A stretch of 64,000 nucleotides of DNA, taken from Muscardinus avellanarius (Eukaryota > Chordata > Mammalia > Rodentia > Gliridae). Where the stretch lies: the NCBI GenBank assembly GCA_963383645.1, contig OY726572.1, positions 28,278,792 through 28,342,791 of the forward strand. The letters run 5' to 3'. The notes below the pieces were generated by a model, which saw only the letters and a list, made by a program, of their open reading frames with translations, ran no database searches and was not told the DNA's origin. Shown in pieces: positions 22,684-35,045 of the stretch. Position 1 is the stretch's first letter. Each line of letters begins with the position of its first letter. The translations under genes and the position numbers were made by a program.

Positions 22684-22890
22684 GGGGATTGGTCTCAGAA
22701 GCATTGTATCTGCAAGCTGTTCTTTTTATATTTTTGTTGTTTGTTTGTTTGTTTGTTTTGAAATAGTGTATTACTAGATCTGAGAGTCTTGCTGCATTAC
22801 TGAAGCTGTCTTTGAGCCTGTGATCCACCTGTCTCAGCCTTCCAAGTGCTGGTATTACAGGCATATGCCACCATGACCAGTTCCCTTCTC
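22623..22890 (-). repeat. B1-dID SINE with (TG)n tail microsatellite
   Basis: A TG run of over 40 bp (22636-22679) sits directly against the antisense SINE (TTACTGGGGATTGGTCTCAG to GCATATGCCACCATGACCAG). CCTTCTCA at 22623-22630 and 22883-22890 may be the target duplication. A (TTTG)n stretch occupies the linker near 22735-22758. Confidence 0.82.
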
Positions 22891-23974
22891 ATCTTTTGGA
22901 TGCAGGTCACTTAAAAGAACATGTCTGTGAATGGGCAATAGAAAGGGGCTTACCTTTGAATAGGTGTGGAGCCTCATGCAGTCCAAATTAGTATGGTCAG
23001 CAACTGGAATCCCACAATCCTGAGTCAGCATAGCAAAGATTGTAGATAAGGTAGGTAATGGCATCACAGTTTAACAGATAGAAATGTGCACATGTGAAAA
23101 ACTTCTCCATTGCAAATCAGCGAAGCCTTGCCTGAGTAACAGTTAAAAAAAACTGGTGGTGATTTTGTGGATCCTTAGATCACTGTGGACTAACAAGGTG
23201 AAATAGAACATGTCAACGGGGATACTGTCCAACTAACATGTGCTCCTCACACAAAAGAAGGCACTATAGTTCATGGGATGTGTGGAATGACTATGAAATC
23301 ACAAAAATTACCTCACACATTTAAGTTGTCATAAGAAAGAGAGTACCAAGGCTGTGTTAGTCTCAGAGATAGACAGGATAGACTTTGAAGCAATGAGAGG
23401 AACAACTTTAAATAAACTGGAAATGTGCCAAGAAAGCTCTAGCTATGGCCAGAAAAAGGTTAAATGTCTCGGTTTCAAAGCACAGCACAGGCATTTTTTA
23501 AAAAATCAAGACAGATATTGAGCTTGATAACCTGCAAATTTTCATCTTTTAGGAGCCTAAGAAATTAGTTCAGTATAGTAACTGTTTTACACTTAAATTC
23601 ATATATCAAAGACTGCTATGCATTTTCAAGAACACACCTCAAAAAGTTTTATAATACTGAGTTCAAAAGGTCTTCATGATTACCTAGTAAATCTTCCATT
23701 TTCAGCCATCACTTTTTCTGAAAGTCTCATGTTGGAGAGGAACCTTTGACATCCAATTTTGGTTCTACAGAGATTTTTATTCTCATAACTTAAGCATGCT
23801 GAGCTCCAAGCAATTCATCAGACTTAGTAAGGACTTTCTTGGGATGGTAAATTTAACTAAGCTGTTAACCTTTGAAAATGTAACTCTGAACAGAAGGAAA
23901 ATGTCCAAACTACAATCTCAATCTCTCTATTACAATATCTCTTTTTCTCTCTCTCCATTCTTTCCAGTTACACC
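22891..23974. other. Unrecognised sequence, no gene
   Basis: No L1, SINE or LTR motif recognised. Frames up to 70 codons without domains. Possible ancient repeats not resolvable by eye. Confidence 0.4.
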
Positions 23975-24118
23975 CTAGACATTTTATTTTTTTTTAAATA
24001 GGACCTTATTAGGTTACTGAGAGTCTCACTATGTTGCTGAGTCTGGTCTCAAACATGAGATATTCCTGTCTCAGGCTTCCGAGGATTGGGATTACAAGCA
24101 TGCACCACCATGCCTGGC
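23975..24118 (-). repeat. B1-type SINE, left monomer only
   Basis: Antisense B1 half with T-rich start, CTTATTAGGTTACTGAGAGTC, CTGTCTCAGGCTTCCGAGG and GCATGCACCACCATGCCTGG. The ID-like half is absent. An L1 fragment begins directly after it. Confidence 0.82.
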
Positions 24119-24119
24119 A

Positions 24120-25256
24120 TGTGAATACTTTTTATATGCAATGATTCCAAAGGTACATGAAACTAAAAGGCAAATCAATACGTGGGACTACATGAAATTT
24201 AAGAACTTCCGTACAGCAAAAGAAACTCAAGAATTTCAAATGAGAGCCAACAAAATGGAAAAAGATTTTTGCCACCTACTCCTCAATAGAGAATTAATAT
24301 CTAGAATATAGAGAAAACTCAAGAAACTCAGCGCTATAAAATCAACCTAATCAAAAAATGAGCAATTGAACTTAAATAGACACTTCATGAAAGAAGAAAT
24401 TCAAATGGCCAATAAATGCATGAAAAAGTGCTCAATATCATTAGCACTCAGAGAGATGCAAATCAAAATACTCCGAGATTTCACCTAATTCCAACTAGAA
24501 TAGCAATCATTCAAAACACAAACAACAACTAATGCTGGTGAGGATGTGGAGAAGTAGAAACTCTAGTATATTGTTGGTGGAACTGCAAATTACTGCAACC
24601 ACTTTGGAAAACAGTATGAAGGATCCTCAGCAGAATAGGAATTAACTTACCATTTGATCCAGCAATAACACTGGGTATCTATCCAAAAGAATGGAAGCTA
24701 AACTACCAAACTAATGCATGTGTATTTATGTTCATAGCTGTGCAGTTCACAATTGCCAAACTATAGAACCAGCCAAGGTATCTATCAACACATGAATGGA
24801 TTACAAAACTATAAGATATGTACAAAATGTAATTTTACTCAGCCAAAAAGAAAATCACAATTATGTCATTTACAGGGAAATGGATGGAACTAGAGAACAT
24901 TATGCTAAGTGAGATTTGTCAGTCAGAAAAAAATAAGAAATCAGAGGTTCTTCCTAATATGTGTAAGCTAGGGAGAAAATGGGTCATAGGAAGAACTCTT
25001 GACAAAACTACAAATGAGCAAATGAGGTGACCTAACTGAAGGAGACGGGACTGGGGAAGAGGGAAATTTCCTATGTACATGATGTACACTAAAAAACATG
25101 TCAAAGTCAATCACTAAGCCAAACATGAAAAGAGGAAGGAGGAAGAAAATGGGGTGGGAATGGGTAAGGGATAATTGAATGATGTGTGCATGTATGCCTC
25201 TACCATCTTGTACTGCATTAAGATGTATGACAATGCACCAATAAAAATTAAAAAAA
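24120..25256 (+). mobile_element. L1 3' end, 1.1 kb (C-terminal ORF2 plus 3' UTR)
   Basis: Sense L1: GCAAATCAAAATACTCCGAG, GGTGAGGATGTGGAGAAGT, ACCATTTGATCCAGCAATAA, GGAAATGGATGGAACTAGAG, then a 3' UTR ending GTGTGCATGTATGCCTCTAC and GACAATGCACCAATAAAAA. 5'-truncated with stops and frameshifts. The 133-codon frame at 24968-25369 is its antisense shadow. Confidence 0.88.
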
Positions 25257-25427
25257 TATTTTTGAAACAAAGTCTTTCTAAAGAAGACTGTCAGGTAAAT
25301 GGAGACAGGATGAGGCAAAATAAGAAGTAATACACCCCAAAAATGCCATATGTAGATCACTAGAAGCAAATAATTCAGTCATTTCATAGTCTTTAACAAC
25401 TCCATGAAAGGCAGTTCTTTGGGATGG

Positions 25428-25516
<89 letters not shown>

Positions 25517-25604
25517 ATGTAATTGTATATGTGATTGTATGATTTGTATATATGATTCATTTTCACTTTGCTAATAATTACACAATTAACCCTGTCTCCA
25601 GACT
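25257..25604. repeat. Compound (GT)n(GA)n microsatellite and flanks
   Basis: A pure GT run at 25431-25470 is followed without interruption by GA at 25471-25505. The flanks (25257-25430, 25506-25604) hold nothing else recognised, except that TATTTTTGAAACAAAGTC right after the L1 resembles an antisense SINE linker. Confidence 0.9.
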
Positions 25605-25735
25605 GAATTATTTTATTTATTTATTTTATATACTTTAAATAGTGCATTATAATCTCACACCATAATGAAGTCCTGAGTGACAGGGACATACACACACACA
25701 CAGCACTTGCTAATATTTGTTCTTCATTTATTACA
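25605..25735 (-). mobile_element. Short L1 3'-UTR fragment, antisense
   Basis: Antisense match to the 3' end also seen near 31835 and 5000: TGCATTATAATCTCACACC, GTCCTGAGTGACAGGGACAT and CACAGCACTTGCTAATA. Severely truncated. Confidence 0.5.
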
Positions 25736-26869
25736 TATACGTCAGAGTCCCTATCTAACTAGAATTTCAGCAGTCTCCAACATAATCCTCTGTTTATAGC
25801 CTGCAGTATCTGGCCCATGACCGTTTTGATTAAATTAATTTTAAATAGTTTTGCTGATGGCTTTTTGGAGTTTTGTTCTAAGGCTGTTTTATCAAGGGAC
25901 CCAGTTGTCAAAGTTATTTTTTTTTAATTTCAAATTAAACTTTAATTTCTAGCACAGTACTTCTTTAAACCTTCCTTTTGGATAAGATTGTGCTTCATTC
26001 GTCAAAAATTAGTGATATTTGACAAAGACAAATGGAAACCTTATTTTTCTACGTTATTCTTCCAGTTAGGAGGATCAAATGCAGATTTGGCATCTGCCTA
26101 CCAAGCTCTGCCAAAAAATATAGTTAGTGCTTAAAGAAATTCTACTTTTAACACCATAGATGAGACTATGTTGATACGTTTTTAATGAAGATTTCTGAAA
26201 CCAACCAATCAAGGACTTTTCCAGAATACATCCTTTTCAGGTAAATGCTAAGATTCGTAGGTTATGCTAAGATTCATGGGTTATGCTTAGATAGTTAAAG
26301 TGACAACAGAATTACTTCTGTTATGATAATTTTGTTTTTTTTTCTGTGTCAGATATATGATGTATACTATACTATGTAGACAATAAAAATTGAGAATGTC
26401 CCAAATTAAGCCAAAACTCATTACTTTCACTTCTCAATTAATAAAAACATGATAACTTAATAGTGCTTAACCCTTCCCCTCATTTCTTTTCCATATTCCA
26501 GCTGCCAGGATTTGGCTGCTCATTTCCAGATATCGGACAGCTCATTAGCATTGCTACCAAAAAGGTGGAAAGGGAAGGGAGAGGAGGTGGAAGGCTAGTC
26601 AGTGGATTTCTTATCCCTACATCAATGGTAGTGAATATTTTGGTGCAGGAAGAGATTTATACAAATGGTTAAAATGAAATTTTTTTGCATATTGACAGAC
26701 TTTACCTTCTACACATAATCACATAATACCCTTTTTTCTAGTATTCTCAACAATTTGGCAGATTGTACAGCAACTTAGATAAAACAACATAAAATAATGC
26801 TTGTGTTTACTTATATGACACAATTTACCATGATGCAAGTATTTTGTAGACAACTTCTATTGTGAAATA
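25736..26869. other. Unrecognised sequence, no gene
   Basis: No feature assigned. A short duplication, GCTAAGATTCGTAGGTTAT then GCTAAGATTCATGGGTTAT (about 26247-26285), is visible. The 69-codon frame at 26463-26672 shows no domain. Confidence 0.4.
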
Positions 26870-26873
26870 TTCC

Positions 26874-26933
<60 letters not shown>

Positions 26934-27132
26934 TTTTTTGTGGTACTGGGGTTCCTGGAAGCCCTTCTACCTCCGGGCTATACTCCCAGACCTACTTTTA
27001 CATTTTTGTTTGGAAACAGGGTCTCCTAAGCCAGCACGCGCGGCTGGCTTCGAACCTGCACGATCCTCCTGTCTCTGCCTCCCAAGCGCGGGGATTACAA
27101 GCGTGTGCCACCACGCCCGGCTTCCTATTATA
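26870..27132 (-). mobile_element. Young B1-dID SINE with (TA)n tail microsatellite
   Basis: TA run at about 26879-26928, then antisense young SINE (TTGTGGTACTGGGGTTCCTG, GTCTCCTAAGCCAGCACG, GTGTGCCACCACGCCCGGC). TTCCTATTTTA (26870-26880) and TTCCTATTATA (27122-27132) bracket SINE plus microsatellite with one mismatch. Confidence 0.92.
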
Positions 27133-27726
27133 TTTTAAGACCAGCATTTTTGACTTGCTATATTTGTTTAGTAATAAAATTAGCTGATTAATTTTTTATT
27201 TCTAATAATCCTCCTAGCAGGTTGTGGTGACTTAAATTTTGTTGGTCATGTTAAAAAATAAAATAGTGACAAAATAATAAAAAACCACAACAGTAAATAC
27301 AAGTACAATAATACCCACATACACATCATAATTTTGACATGTAGAGAAAGATTTGTAAAATCAACTCAGTTTTAGATTAAGTTTATAAAATAATGGTTTT
27401 CTTAATAACCAGTTTTAGTTGTTCAATTCTCAAAAGATATTGTTAATTATTTTTATAATTCACTTATAACTATGAAATAGAAGAGAAAATTCATTGCATT
27501 TTCACTTGATAATTAGAAAAAATTATATTTTAAAAATAACTACCCATTCAATAAACTTCCATTGTAGATTTTATTAGTGAGGGAATTATTTTTAATAATC
27601 AGTCTTCAGTAAACTACAGCTCAAATTTTATTTTCTTTAGCTCATTTTATTTACAGTAATAAATAAAACCGTACTTCACACACATGAATACATACTTTTA
27701 AATGTACAAGTATCTTGAGAGTAGAC

Positions 27727-27729
<3 letters not shown>
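27133..27729. other. AT-rich sequence, no gene
   Basis: Strongly AT-rich, nothing recognised. Confidence 0.45.

Positions 27730-27782
<53 letters not shown>
27730..27782. repeat. (GA)n microsatellite
   Basis: Pure GA dinucleotide run of about 26 units. Confidence 0.97.
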
Positions 27783-27783
<1 letters not shown>

Positions 27784-29539
27784 CTGAGACTTTACATGTC
27801 ACAATAATAATTCCAGGGCATTTAAGAAGCTTATTTTCTCAACAAAGAATGATGTTAGTGAGTCACAAAATTTTAATATACCTTATCCAAATTAATGTTT
27901 TCTCTGTAAAAACAAATAAGTTAAATCTGGCTACTACCATGGTTACAGCTCCTTACATAGATATGTTGTGCAAATTTAGAATATATATATTTTTTCAGAT
28001 AAGCTTTCCATTTTTGTCTTTTTTAATGTAACATTATTTCATTTGTTAAAAACACTAAATGATTTGTATAATACATTTATAAATGAGAGTTTCTACCTGA
28101 GAAATCTACTTCATTTTTATTAAAAAGAAATTAAGTTGGATATCTATCAGTTTTTCTTTACATAAAATATTAAAACAGTAATATTACTATATTTATTTAC
28201 TACATATTTACTATAGTATTTACTATAATAGACTGTTTTCTCACAAAGTTTACCATTCATTGTAGTAGTAAGAAGAACTTTTCATTCATTAGTCAAGGAA
28301 CTTGCCAAGGTTAAAGACAGCACAATTTTTGATACATTTCTTTTCTACATGAAGTATGTATAGAAACAGAATGTTTATTGGTTAGCCAAAGAAAAATAGG
28401 AAAAAAATAGCTCCCCCTACAGATCAGGGGAGGGGTCCTAGTAAAGAGTTAGTAGGTGAGCTTTTCTACATGAATGATGTTCCTCATCTGCTGCTGTTTT
28501 ATGATTGGTCAGAACTGGAACCTAGGGACCCAATGTCTTTTACCCAGTTTCAGTCCTTGATTTGAATCATTACCTTGTAGGCTGGTGGATCTCATCTCCT
28601 GGCACCACTTTTCTGCCCATCTCCCCCTATCCTTGCTTGCACAGGTTGCCTTCAGAATGCAGCCCACAGAAGGGTTCAAGTTTTGTTTTGATTTTTGCCT
28701 GGTCATTGTTATATCTTATTAGCTATCCCTGTTAGCTATCCCTGTTTTTGTTCTTTATATAAATGGCCTCTTTTAACTCTTCCTTTTCACAAGTCCTCTG
28801 CCCTGTCTCACTACGAGATATTGTGGCTGAAAACTTTAAGGTTTTATAAAGCAGAATCACATAGCATTTTATATAAAATGTTTTGGCATTCCTTTAATAA
28901 ATTTTGTTCTAATGGACATGATTTTATTGATTCATCTCCAGAATAAATCTTATGTATTGTTTTCCTCATCAACACATATTCAACTTGCTAGACATTTGTA
29001 ACAGACTTCAATTAATACCCAAACCTACATAGCCTCAGATTCTTGTATAGCAAAGCACACTCGTTTGGGGGTGTTCAAGGTCATCCTGACCTAGTCTTGT
29101 AACTTGGAATCACCAGGATGTATTAAAATTCAAACTACGTAGATGTTTTAAAGTTGATATTTGAAAAATTGATATCATTACCCTGTGATGGTTGGATTTC
29201 TTCCAATTCATTGGTTAAAAAGGCGCATACCAAACATTCCCCTTTTCCACTTGAACTTTCTTGATATTCCTGGAGCAATTTTAAGGATAACTAGAGTTCG
29301 AAGAATCTGAATGTCCAAATTTACACATAAAGAGTTATTTTTTGACCAAGTAAAAGGGATAGGAAGATTGTTTCTTTTGTTTTTATTCCAGACATCAAGA
29401 TCTTTAATCCGTCTAGAAGTAAAAAATGTCATTAGTAAATATTTTCTCTCTTTTTCTAATTATATATATGATATATAAATATGTTATATATGCAATTAAT
29501 TTATATTAAGTACTATGTACTATATCTACCATATTATTA
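27783..29539. other. No gene; LTR-like composition at 28380-28800
   Basis: Mostly unassigned AT-rich DNA. The part 28380-28800 is more balanced and holds ATTGGTTAGCC and GATTGGTCAG (CCAAT-type boxes) and CTTTATATAAATGG (TATA-like), plus a duplicated TTAGCTATCCCTG at about 28719-28745. It may be an unclassified LTR; frames of 65-83 codons show no domain. Confidence 0.4.
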
Positions 29540-30208
29540 ACATTTTAAAATAAATTTTATTGGTGCATTGTAGTCATACATCTTAATGGGATAAAAATCT
29601 TGTGGAGATCAGTCAATCAGCCCAATCCTTAACCCCTTCCCTCCCCCTACCTCCTTACCATTCTTGCTTTCCTGATTGACTTTGATATGTTTAAGTACAT
29701 CATGTGCATTAAAGAGTTTCCCTCTTCCCCCTCCCATCCCCACAGACAGGTCACCTTAATTGCTCCTGTATAGTATCCATTCTTCATATAGAGTTCCTCC
29801 TGTTACCCATTTCTTCCTAGATTTTGCACATTAGGGAAAGCATCCGATTCTTATATTTTGTGACATTTCACTGTAAATGCCATAATTTTGTTCTCCCTCA
29901 TGGCTGAGAAAAATTCCATTGTATATACATCCCACAGTTTTGTAATCTGCTCATCCATTGAAGGGCATCTTGGCTGGTTCCACAGTTTGGCAATGGTGAA
30001 CTGTGCAACTCATGAACATTGTTGCTCATGCATTAGTTTGGTATTTTGGTTTTTATTCTTTCTGGTAGCTACCCAGAGGTGGTATTGCTGGATCATATGG
30101 TAAGATCGTTTTACCTTTTTTGGGGGATCTTCCATACTGTCTTCCAAAGTGGTTGCACCAAATTGCAATCCCACCAACAATGTATTAGAGCTCCTATTTC
30201 TCCATATC
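29540..30208 (-). mobile_element. L1 3' end, antisense
   Basis: Antisense 3' end (TTTTATTGGTGCATTGTAGT, CATACATCTTAATGGGAT), then antisense ORF2 end (GCCATAATTTTGTTCTCC, CTCATCCATTGAAGGGCATC, GGTATTGCTGGATCATATGG, CCACCAACAATGTATTAGAG). 5'-truncated near 30208. The 71-81-codon frames inside are relics. Confidence 0.85.
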
Positions 30209-30714
30209 CAATCAATTATAGTTTCTTTCTTCCTTGGAAGGCCTTTAATTTTCACACTTATTCGTACTTACTGAAATTCTGAAAGCCAGAACGTGAGTAA
30301 CTTTGACAACATGATCCACTCATATACAATTTTTTTTTAATAGAGATCACTTAGATCTGGGAATCTGCTGAGGGATGAGGTGAGGTAGCGGCAGCTTCTA
30401 GTGCTTCCTGGCCACATGGTTGCAGGGACACTCAAGGCTTTCTTCTGTGTCTCCATAATGACAAAGTAAATTTGAATAGGTTCTTGTACTGGCGCTTTGC
30501 TGATAATGATGCTTTATACCAGAGTTTAGTAAATTTTTTTCTGTAAAGAGTTAAGAAATATATATTAGTCTTCTGTACCCTGTCTTCTCTGCTATTCATT
30601 GTAGTATACGAATAAAAAAAGTACCATAAGAATAAAAACATACAATCAAACATATGTGTTGGAGTTTCAGGAAATTTTTTTTTTTTTTTTACAGAGATAA
30701 GGGTGGCATAGATT
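30209..30714. other. No recognised gene or repeat
   Basis: Unassigned; contains a T-run at about 30676-30691. Confidence 0.4.
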
Positions 30715-30949
30715 TGGTGCTGTAAGTATTTTATTTATTTATTTTTGTGGTACTGGGGTTCCTGGAAGCCCTTCTACCTCTGGGCTACACTCCCAGAACT
30801 ATTTTATACTTTTTTTTTAATTTTTGGAAACAGGGTCTCTTAAGCCAGCATGGCTGGCTTAGAACCTGTGCGATCCTCCCGTCTCCGCCTCCCAAGGGTG
30901 GGGATTACAAGCATGCGCTACCATGCTTGGCATGGTGCTGTAAGTATTT
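30715..30949 (-). mobile_element. Young B1-dID SINE with perfect 17-bp target-site duplication
   Basis: TGGTGCTGTAAGTATTT at 30715-30731 and 30933-30949 is identical. Between lies an antisense young copy with TTATTTATTTATTTTTG tail, GGTTCCTGGAAGCCCTTC, GTCTCTTAAGCCAGC and CATGCGCTACCATGCTTGG. Confidence 0.95.
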
Positions 30950-31006
30950 ATTTGCCAACTCCTGCCTTTAACTATTCCACATTAGATACTATTCATATCT
31001 AGAATA

Positions 31007-31249
31007 TCTGTTAGCATTTTTTTTTTTTTTTTTGGTGGTACTGGGAGTGGAAACCAGAGGCTTTCTATCTCCGGGCTATACTCCCAGACCTATTTTTTTT
31101 TTTTTTTATTTGGAAACAAGGTCTCACTAAGTTACCGAGAGCCTCACTAAGTAGCTGAGGCTGGCTTCGAACCTGTGCAATCCTCCTGTCTCAGCCTCCT
31201 AAGCACAGGGATTATAAGCGTGCACCACCACGCCTGGCTCTATTAGCAT
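31007..31249 (-). repeat. B1-dID SINE, intermediate type
   Basis: The ID half carries young-type bases (CTCCGGGCTATACTCCCAGA, ATTTGGAAACA), but the B1 half keeps the full older middle (CTCACTAAGTTACCGAGAGC, CACTAAGTAGCTGAGG). TCTGTTAGCAT and TCTATTAGCAT flank it with one mismatch. Confidence 0.92.
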
Positions 31250-31814
31250 CTTTTTGAAAATAAGTTATATATCAAAAGCATGCCCAGTGTTAAGATAACA
31301 TTTGAAAACTCAAAAATTAATTTGTATAATGGTAGAAATATTTGGTTGTAATGTTATCTTTTTAAAGATTTACATGGTTTGGGAATCTGTGAGATTAAAA
31401 TAAAGTCTGTGGTTGCTTTGAACTCTTTAGAGGGAACTGACTAAGTATAAGCAGTTGATTATTATTAGGGGTTATTTTCACAAAGAACAATCTGCTTTTC
31501 AAAACAAACGTCAGTTCATTGCACGACTTGAAATTAGACTAAATTGTTAATCTATTTATTTTTAAATTCGATGACTTGACTATTTGTAATGTTACCTCAA
31601 AATAATATTCTGTGGGACAGAGGTGGTACTACCATGATGAACAAGGTTAGTTGAACATTCAACATTTCTGTGTAAGTGAACTTCAAGATTCTTATTAAAT
31701 GTGATTTAATGTTGAATGTGTGGGAGAGAGGGTACTCTCTTCATTTAGACTCAGTAATTTCTTCCTATACATCATGATTATTGTGATGCCTTTTAGGATA
31801 TTCTGAATAGCTAA
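31250..31814. other. No recognised gene
   Basis: AT-rich, unassigned. Confidence 0.4.
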
Positions 31815-32465
31815 ATTTTACAAAACTTTTCTTATACTTTTATTAATGTATAATTATACATCATAGTGAGGTTCAGAGTGATACACGCATACAGGCACAC
31901 AGCACTTGGTGTGAACCCCTCTGCCTTTCACACTGCTCTTCCCTCACAATAGTTAGATTGGCGATGATACCCTCATATATTGCCACAGCACTATATGAGC
32001 TATTTTCTTCCTCAACCCTCCTTCTTCCACTCCACCTCCCTCCCCATCCCCTTTCACTATTTTTTTTTTTTTTTGTGGGTCTGAGGATGGAACCCAGGGG
32101 CATTCCCTCCAAGCTACACCCCCTGTCCCATTTTTTATTCTTTATTTTGAAACCGGGTCTCACTGAGTTACAGAGGACCTTACTAAGTAGCTGAGGCTGT
32201 CCGCCAATCATGATCCTCCGGTCCCAGCCTCCCAAATGGTGGGATTACACGAGTGCGCCACCACGCCCGGCTAACCTTTACTATTCTACTGGTCTCTTTC
32301 CTCATTTATCTGAAGTCCCTGACTTTCTGAGACTGGTTGATCTCACTTAATGTAATATTCTCTGGTTTCATCCATTTTCATTCAAACTACATAATTTTGT
32401 TTTTCTTTATGACCAAGTAAAATACCATTGTGTGTATACACCACATTTTAAAACCCATTCTTGTT
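31815..32465 (-). mobile_element. L1 3' end, antisense, interrupted by a SINE
   Basis: Antisense 3' UTR (CATACAGGCACACAGCACTT, CACCTCCCTCCCCATCCCC) and ORF2 end after the SINE (CTCACTTAATGTAATATTC, ACCATTGTGTGTATACACCA). The 120-codon minus frame crosses the SINE junction and is not a gene. Confidence 0.8.
32050..32285 (-). mobile_element. B1-dID SINE nested in L1
   Basis: Antisense dimer with T-run, GGTCTGAGGATGGAACCCAG, GAAACCGGGTCTCACTGAG and GTGCGCCACCACGCCCGGC. CCTTTCACTATT (32050) and CCTTTACTATT (32275) flank it with a one-base gap. Long B1 middle, so older subfamily. Confidence 0.9.
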
Positions 32466-32909
32466 TGTATTTTTTTTTTTAATTCCGAATGGTTTTGAAA
32501 TATCTGTCCCTGTCTCATTTAACACTTTAGGAAGCATTTCGGTGAGAGTAGTTTAATTTTTTGTTGTTCATCTGGTTGCCAAAATTTTCCCTGCAGCATT
32601 TAGTTGCTTGGATATTTGGATGATTTTTTTTCAATCTTTATTTTATATTTGGAAATTTAAAAACACATTAAACTTGATAAAATTCACTAATCTTGTATTT
32701 CCTTAAACAGGTTCGTCTAGATTTTTTTTGTGTTTTCTACTGTGCCACATCTCTCTCCATTCAATGTTCTTTCATGAATGGGAGAGCAAGACACAGAACT
32801 TGAAACTATAGCAATACGTCCCTAATCATAGTTTCTCTTAAAATTGAAGAGTTCACTAATTTACTGTGGCATTTTCTTCCAGCATCTTCTATTCAGACAC
32901 TTTTTAAGT
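32466..32909. other. No recognised feature
   Basis: T-rich sequence, unassigned. Confidence 0.4.
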
Positions 32910-32922
32910 CTCCTCTCCCTCT

Positions 32923-32990
<68 letters not shown>
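32910..32990. repeat. (CT)n microsatellite
   Basis: Imperfect start, then a pure TC run to about 32988; a polypyrimidine mirror-repeat tract. Confidence 0.95.
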
Positions 32991-33434
32991 CCCCCAAGTA
33001 AATCCTATTAACTTTTAAAAATAAATAGAAAAAATTATAAATCCTATATGCCACTTTAGAAAATAACAAATAAACTATAAGAGTTTACAAGACTTTTTTA
33101 TTTCAACAATTCTTTCAAAACTATAAATGCAATTAATTTTTATTCTATATTTGTGTACGGAAGGCTTTGCAAGTTGGATATTATGCATCTTGGAATGAAA
33201 TCCAGGAAATTCTTATTATATTCATCAACAAAACTATTCACTATTTCTCAGAAACCCATTTGCAAATGTCACATTTGTCCTGTCTCTTCATGCAGAGAGA
33301 GAAAGGTTTTTGTTGTTGCTTTTCTTTTTTTTTGGTAATCAGTCATTGGTAAAAGTCAAAGAAAGAACAAAACAAAGCTGTATATGTAGAACACAATAAA
33401 CTGATGGATGAGTGAAAATAATATGACAAATTTG
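32991..33434. other. No recognised gene
   Basis: Two 61-codon plus frames overlap in different phases at 33153-33352, as chance frames do. No domain. Confidence 0.4.
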
Positions 33435-33920
33435 GTTTATATTGGTCAGCTTTTCATCACTATTGGGAAATATTGAAGCAGGGTACTTATGAAGAAGAGA
33501 TATTCATCTAGCTTACAGTCTTGGAGACTCGAGGTATAACATCTGCCTCCACTCAACTCTGTTGAGACCACATGGATGCATCACACTCATACTGTGGCAG
33601 ACGCAAATGGCAGGAGTGAGAGCAAGAGCAAGTGATCACATGTCCAGACAGGAGCAAGAGGAGTGGTGGCCAGGCTCACTCTGCCTATAAAAACCCTCTC
33701 AAGAAAACTAACTCAGAGTCCCATGAGATGCACCCTAATCTCTTCTGTGGTTACATCCTCAGTGACCTAAGGACCTCCCATTTATGCCTTGCTCTTAAAA
33801 GTTCTTCCACCTCCCAGTACCTCCAGCCCTGTTGAATGAGCTTCCAGGACGTGTGGACTTGGAGGGCCAGCCATATCCAGATGACAGCATGGCTCATCAG
33901 CTGTAAGAAAACCATATATG
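33435..33920 (-). repeat. ERVL-MaLR LTR, antisense, near full length
   Basis: Antisense order is intact: TTATATTGGTCAGCTTTTC, CTAGCTTACAGTCTTGGAG, GGCAGGAGTGAGAGCAAGAG, CTGCCTATAAAAACCCTCTC, GTGACCTAAGGACCTCCC. Frames of 67-68 codons on both strands are by-products. Confidence 0.65.
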
Positions 33921-34023
33921 AAATCTTTGTTTGTTTATCTAAGAAGTAATTTAACATCCAATAAGATGATAGAATGTATATGTAAAATCAAAGAAAATTA
34001 TTTTCACCAAAAACATATTAGAA

Positions 34024-34194
34024 GAGCTGGGTTTAGAGGCACTTGCCTGTAATCCCAAAATGTTGAAAGGCTGAGACAGTAGGATTGCAGGTTTGAGGCC
34101 AGGGTCTTTTAGTGAGACCCTGTTTCAAAATAAAATAGGACTGGGGTATAGCTCAGAGGTAGAATGCCCCTTAATTCAATCCCCAGTACCATAA

Positions 34195-34229
<35 letters not shown>

Positions 34230-34275
34230 GTATAAATATGTACTATATATACTTATGTATGATATATAAGTTGTC
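34024..34275 (+). repeat. B1-dID SINE with (TA)n tail microsatellite
   Basis: Sense copy: AGCTGGGTTTAGAGGCACTT, GAGACCCTGTTTCAAAATAA, GGACTGGGGTATAGCTCAG, TCAATCCCCAGTACCATAAA. The tail passes directly into a TA-rich tract (34195-34230 and on). Confidence 0.88.
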
Positions 34276-35045
34276 TTATATATTAAAAATAATTTATTAA
34301 ACACTCATGTGATTCTATTTTAAATGAATAAGAAAGATGGCTAGGTGAGAGTAGAGTTAAATCTGTTTTCTCTTTTTCACTCAGATTTTAAAATGACAGT
34401 GATGAGTAATGATAAAAGACTTAAGATGCCTGTTAGAAAGCAAAGCAACATCTTCGGAAAAGAAAAGATGTAGATAGGACATACGTAACATTGCTAAGTT
34501 AATGAATGAACTTGGACCAAAAAGTTAAGTAGAGTTAGTTAATATGAGAATAATATAATCATGGAGCACTGAAATAGGTTCTTTAACAGTGTACAATTGA
34601 CAGTAGAAGTTACCATTTGTGTACGAATAAAACAAACATCTGCATAATAAATGGAGATATAATAATAACAAACCAAAATACACATATGTATGCTTTATAT
34701 GGCAGATATATTGCTAACAAAGTTAGTTGTATATATTACATTATGTTTAATAACTTGGATGACTATCGTCTAAAGAAAATTAGTAATTTTTAAATGTATA
34801 ATTTACTTTAACCAAAATATATTAAACATTCTTACTGTAGTGCTAGCCTCCCTCTGCCTTTTGCTGGGACAACTGCCCACCATTTTGAGAGGTGGGAGGC
34901 CTAAGTAAACACATGACATATTTGTTTGGCCTTTAAATTGGCAGTATGTTTTAAAATATTTACTGTTGTCAAAAATAAGATTAAAATGGTAGTTTCATAT
35001 ATGTCACTAGACACTAACTAGTACAACTTTGTTAAAAATAAACAG
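34276..35045. other. AT-rich sequence, no gene
   Basis: Nothing recognised on either strand. Confidence 0.45.

Noticed and set aside
24968..25369. 133-codon minus-strand frame
   Set aside because: Antisense of an L1 3' UTR; related antisense frames appear over other L1 3' ends.
25431..25505. Regular repeats as possible CRISPR or satellite array
   Set aside because: Simple dinucleotide microsatellites without spacers, in a mammalian context.
31873..32235. 120-codon minus-strand frame
   Set aside because: Crosses an L1/SINE junction, so it is a by-product of a nested insertion.
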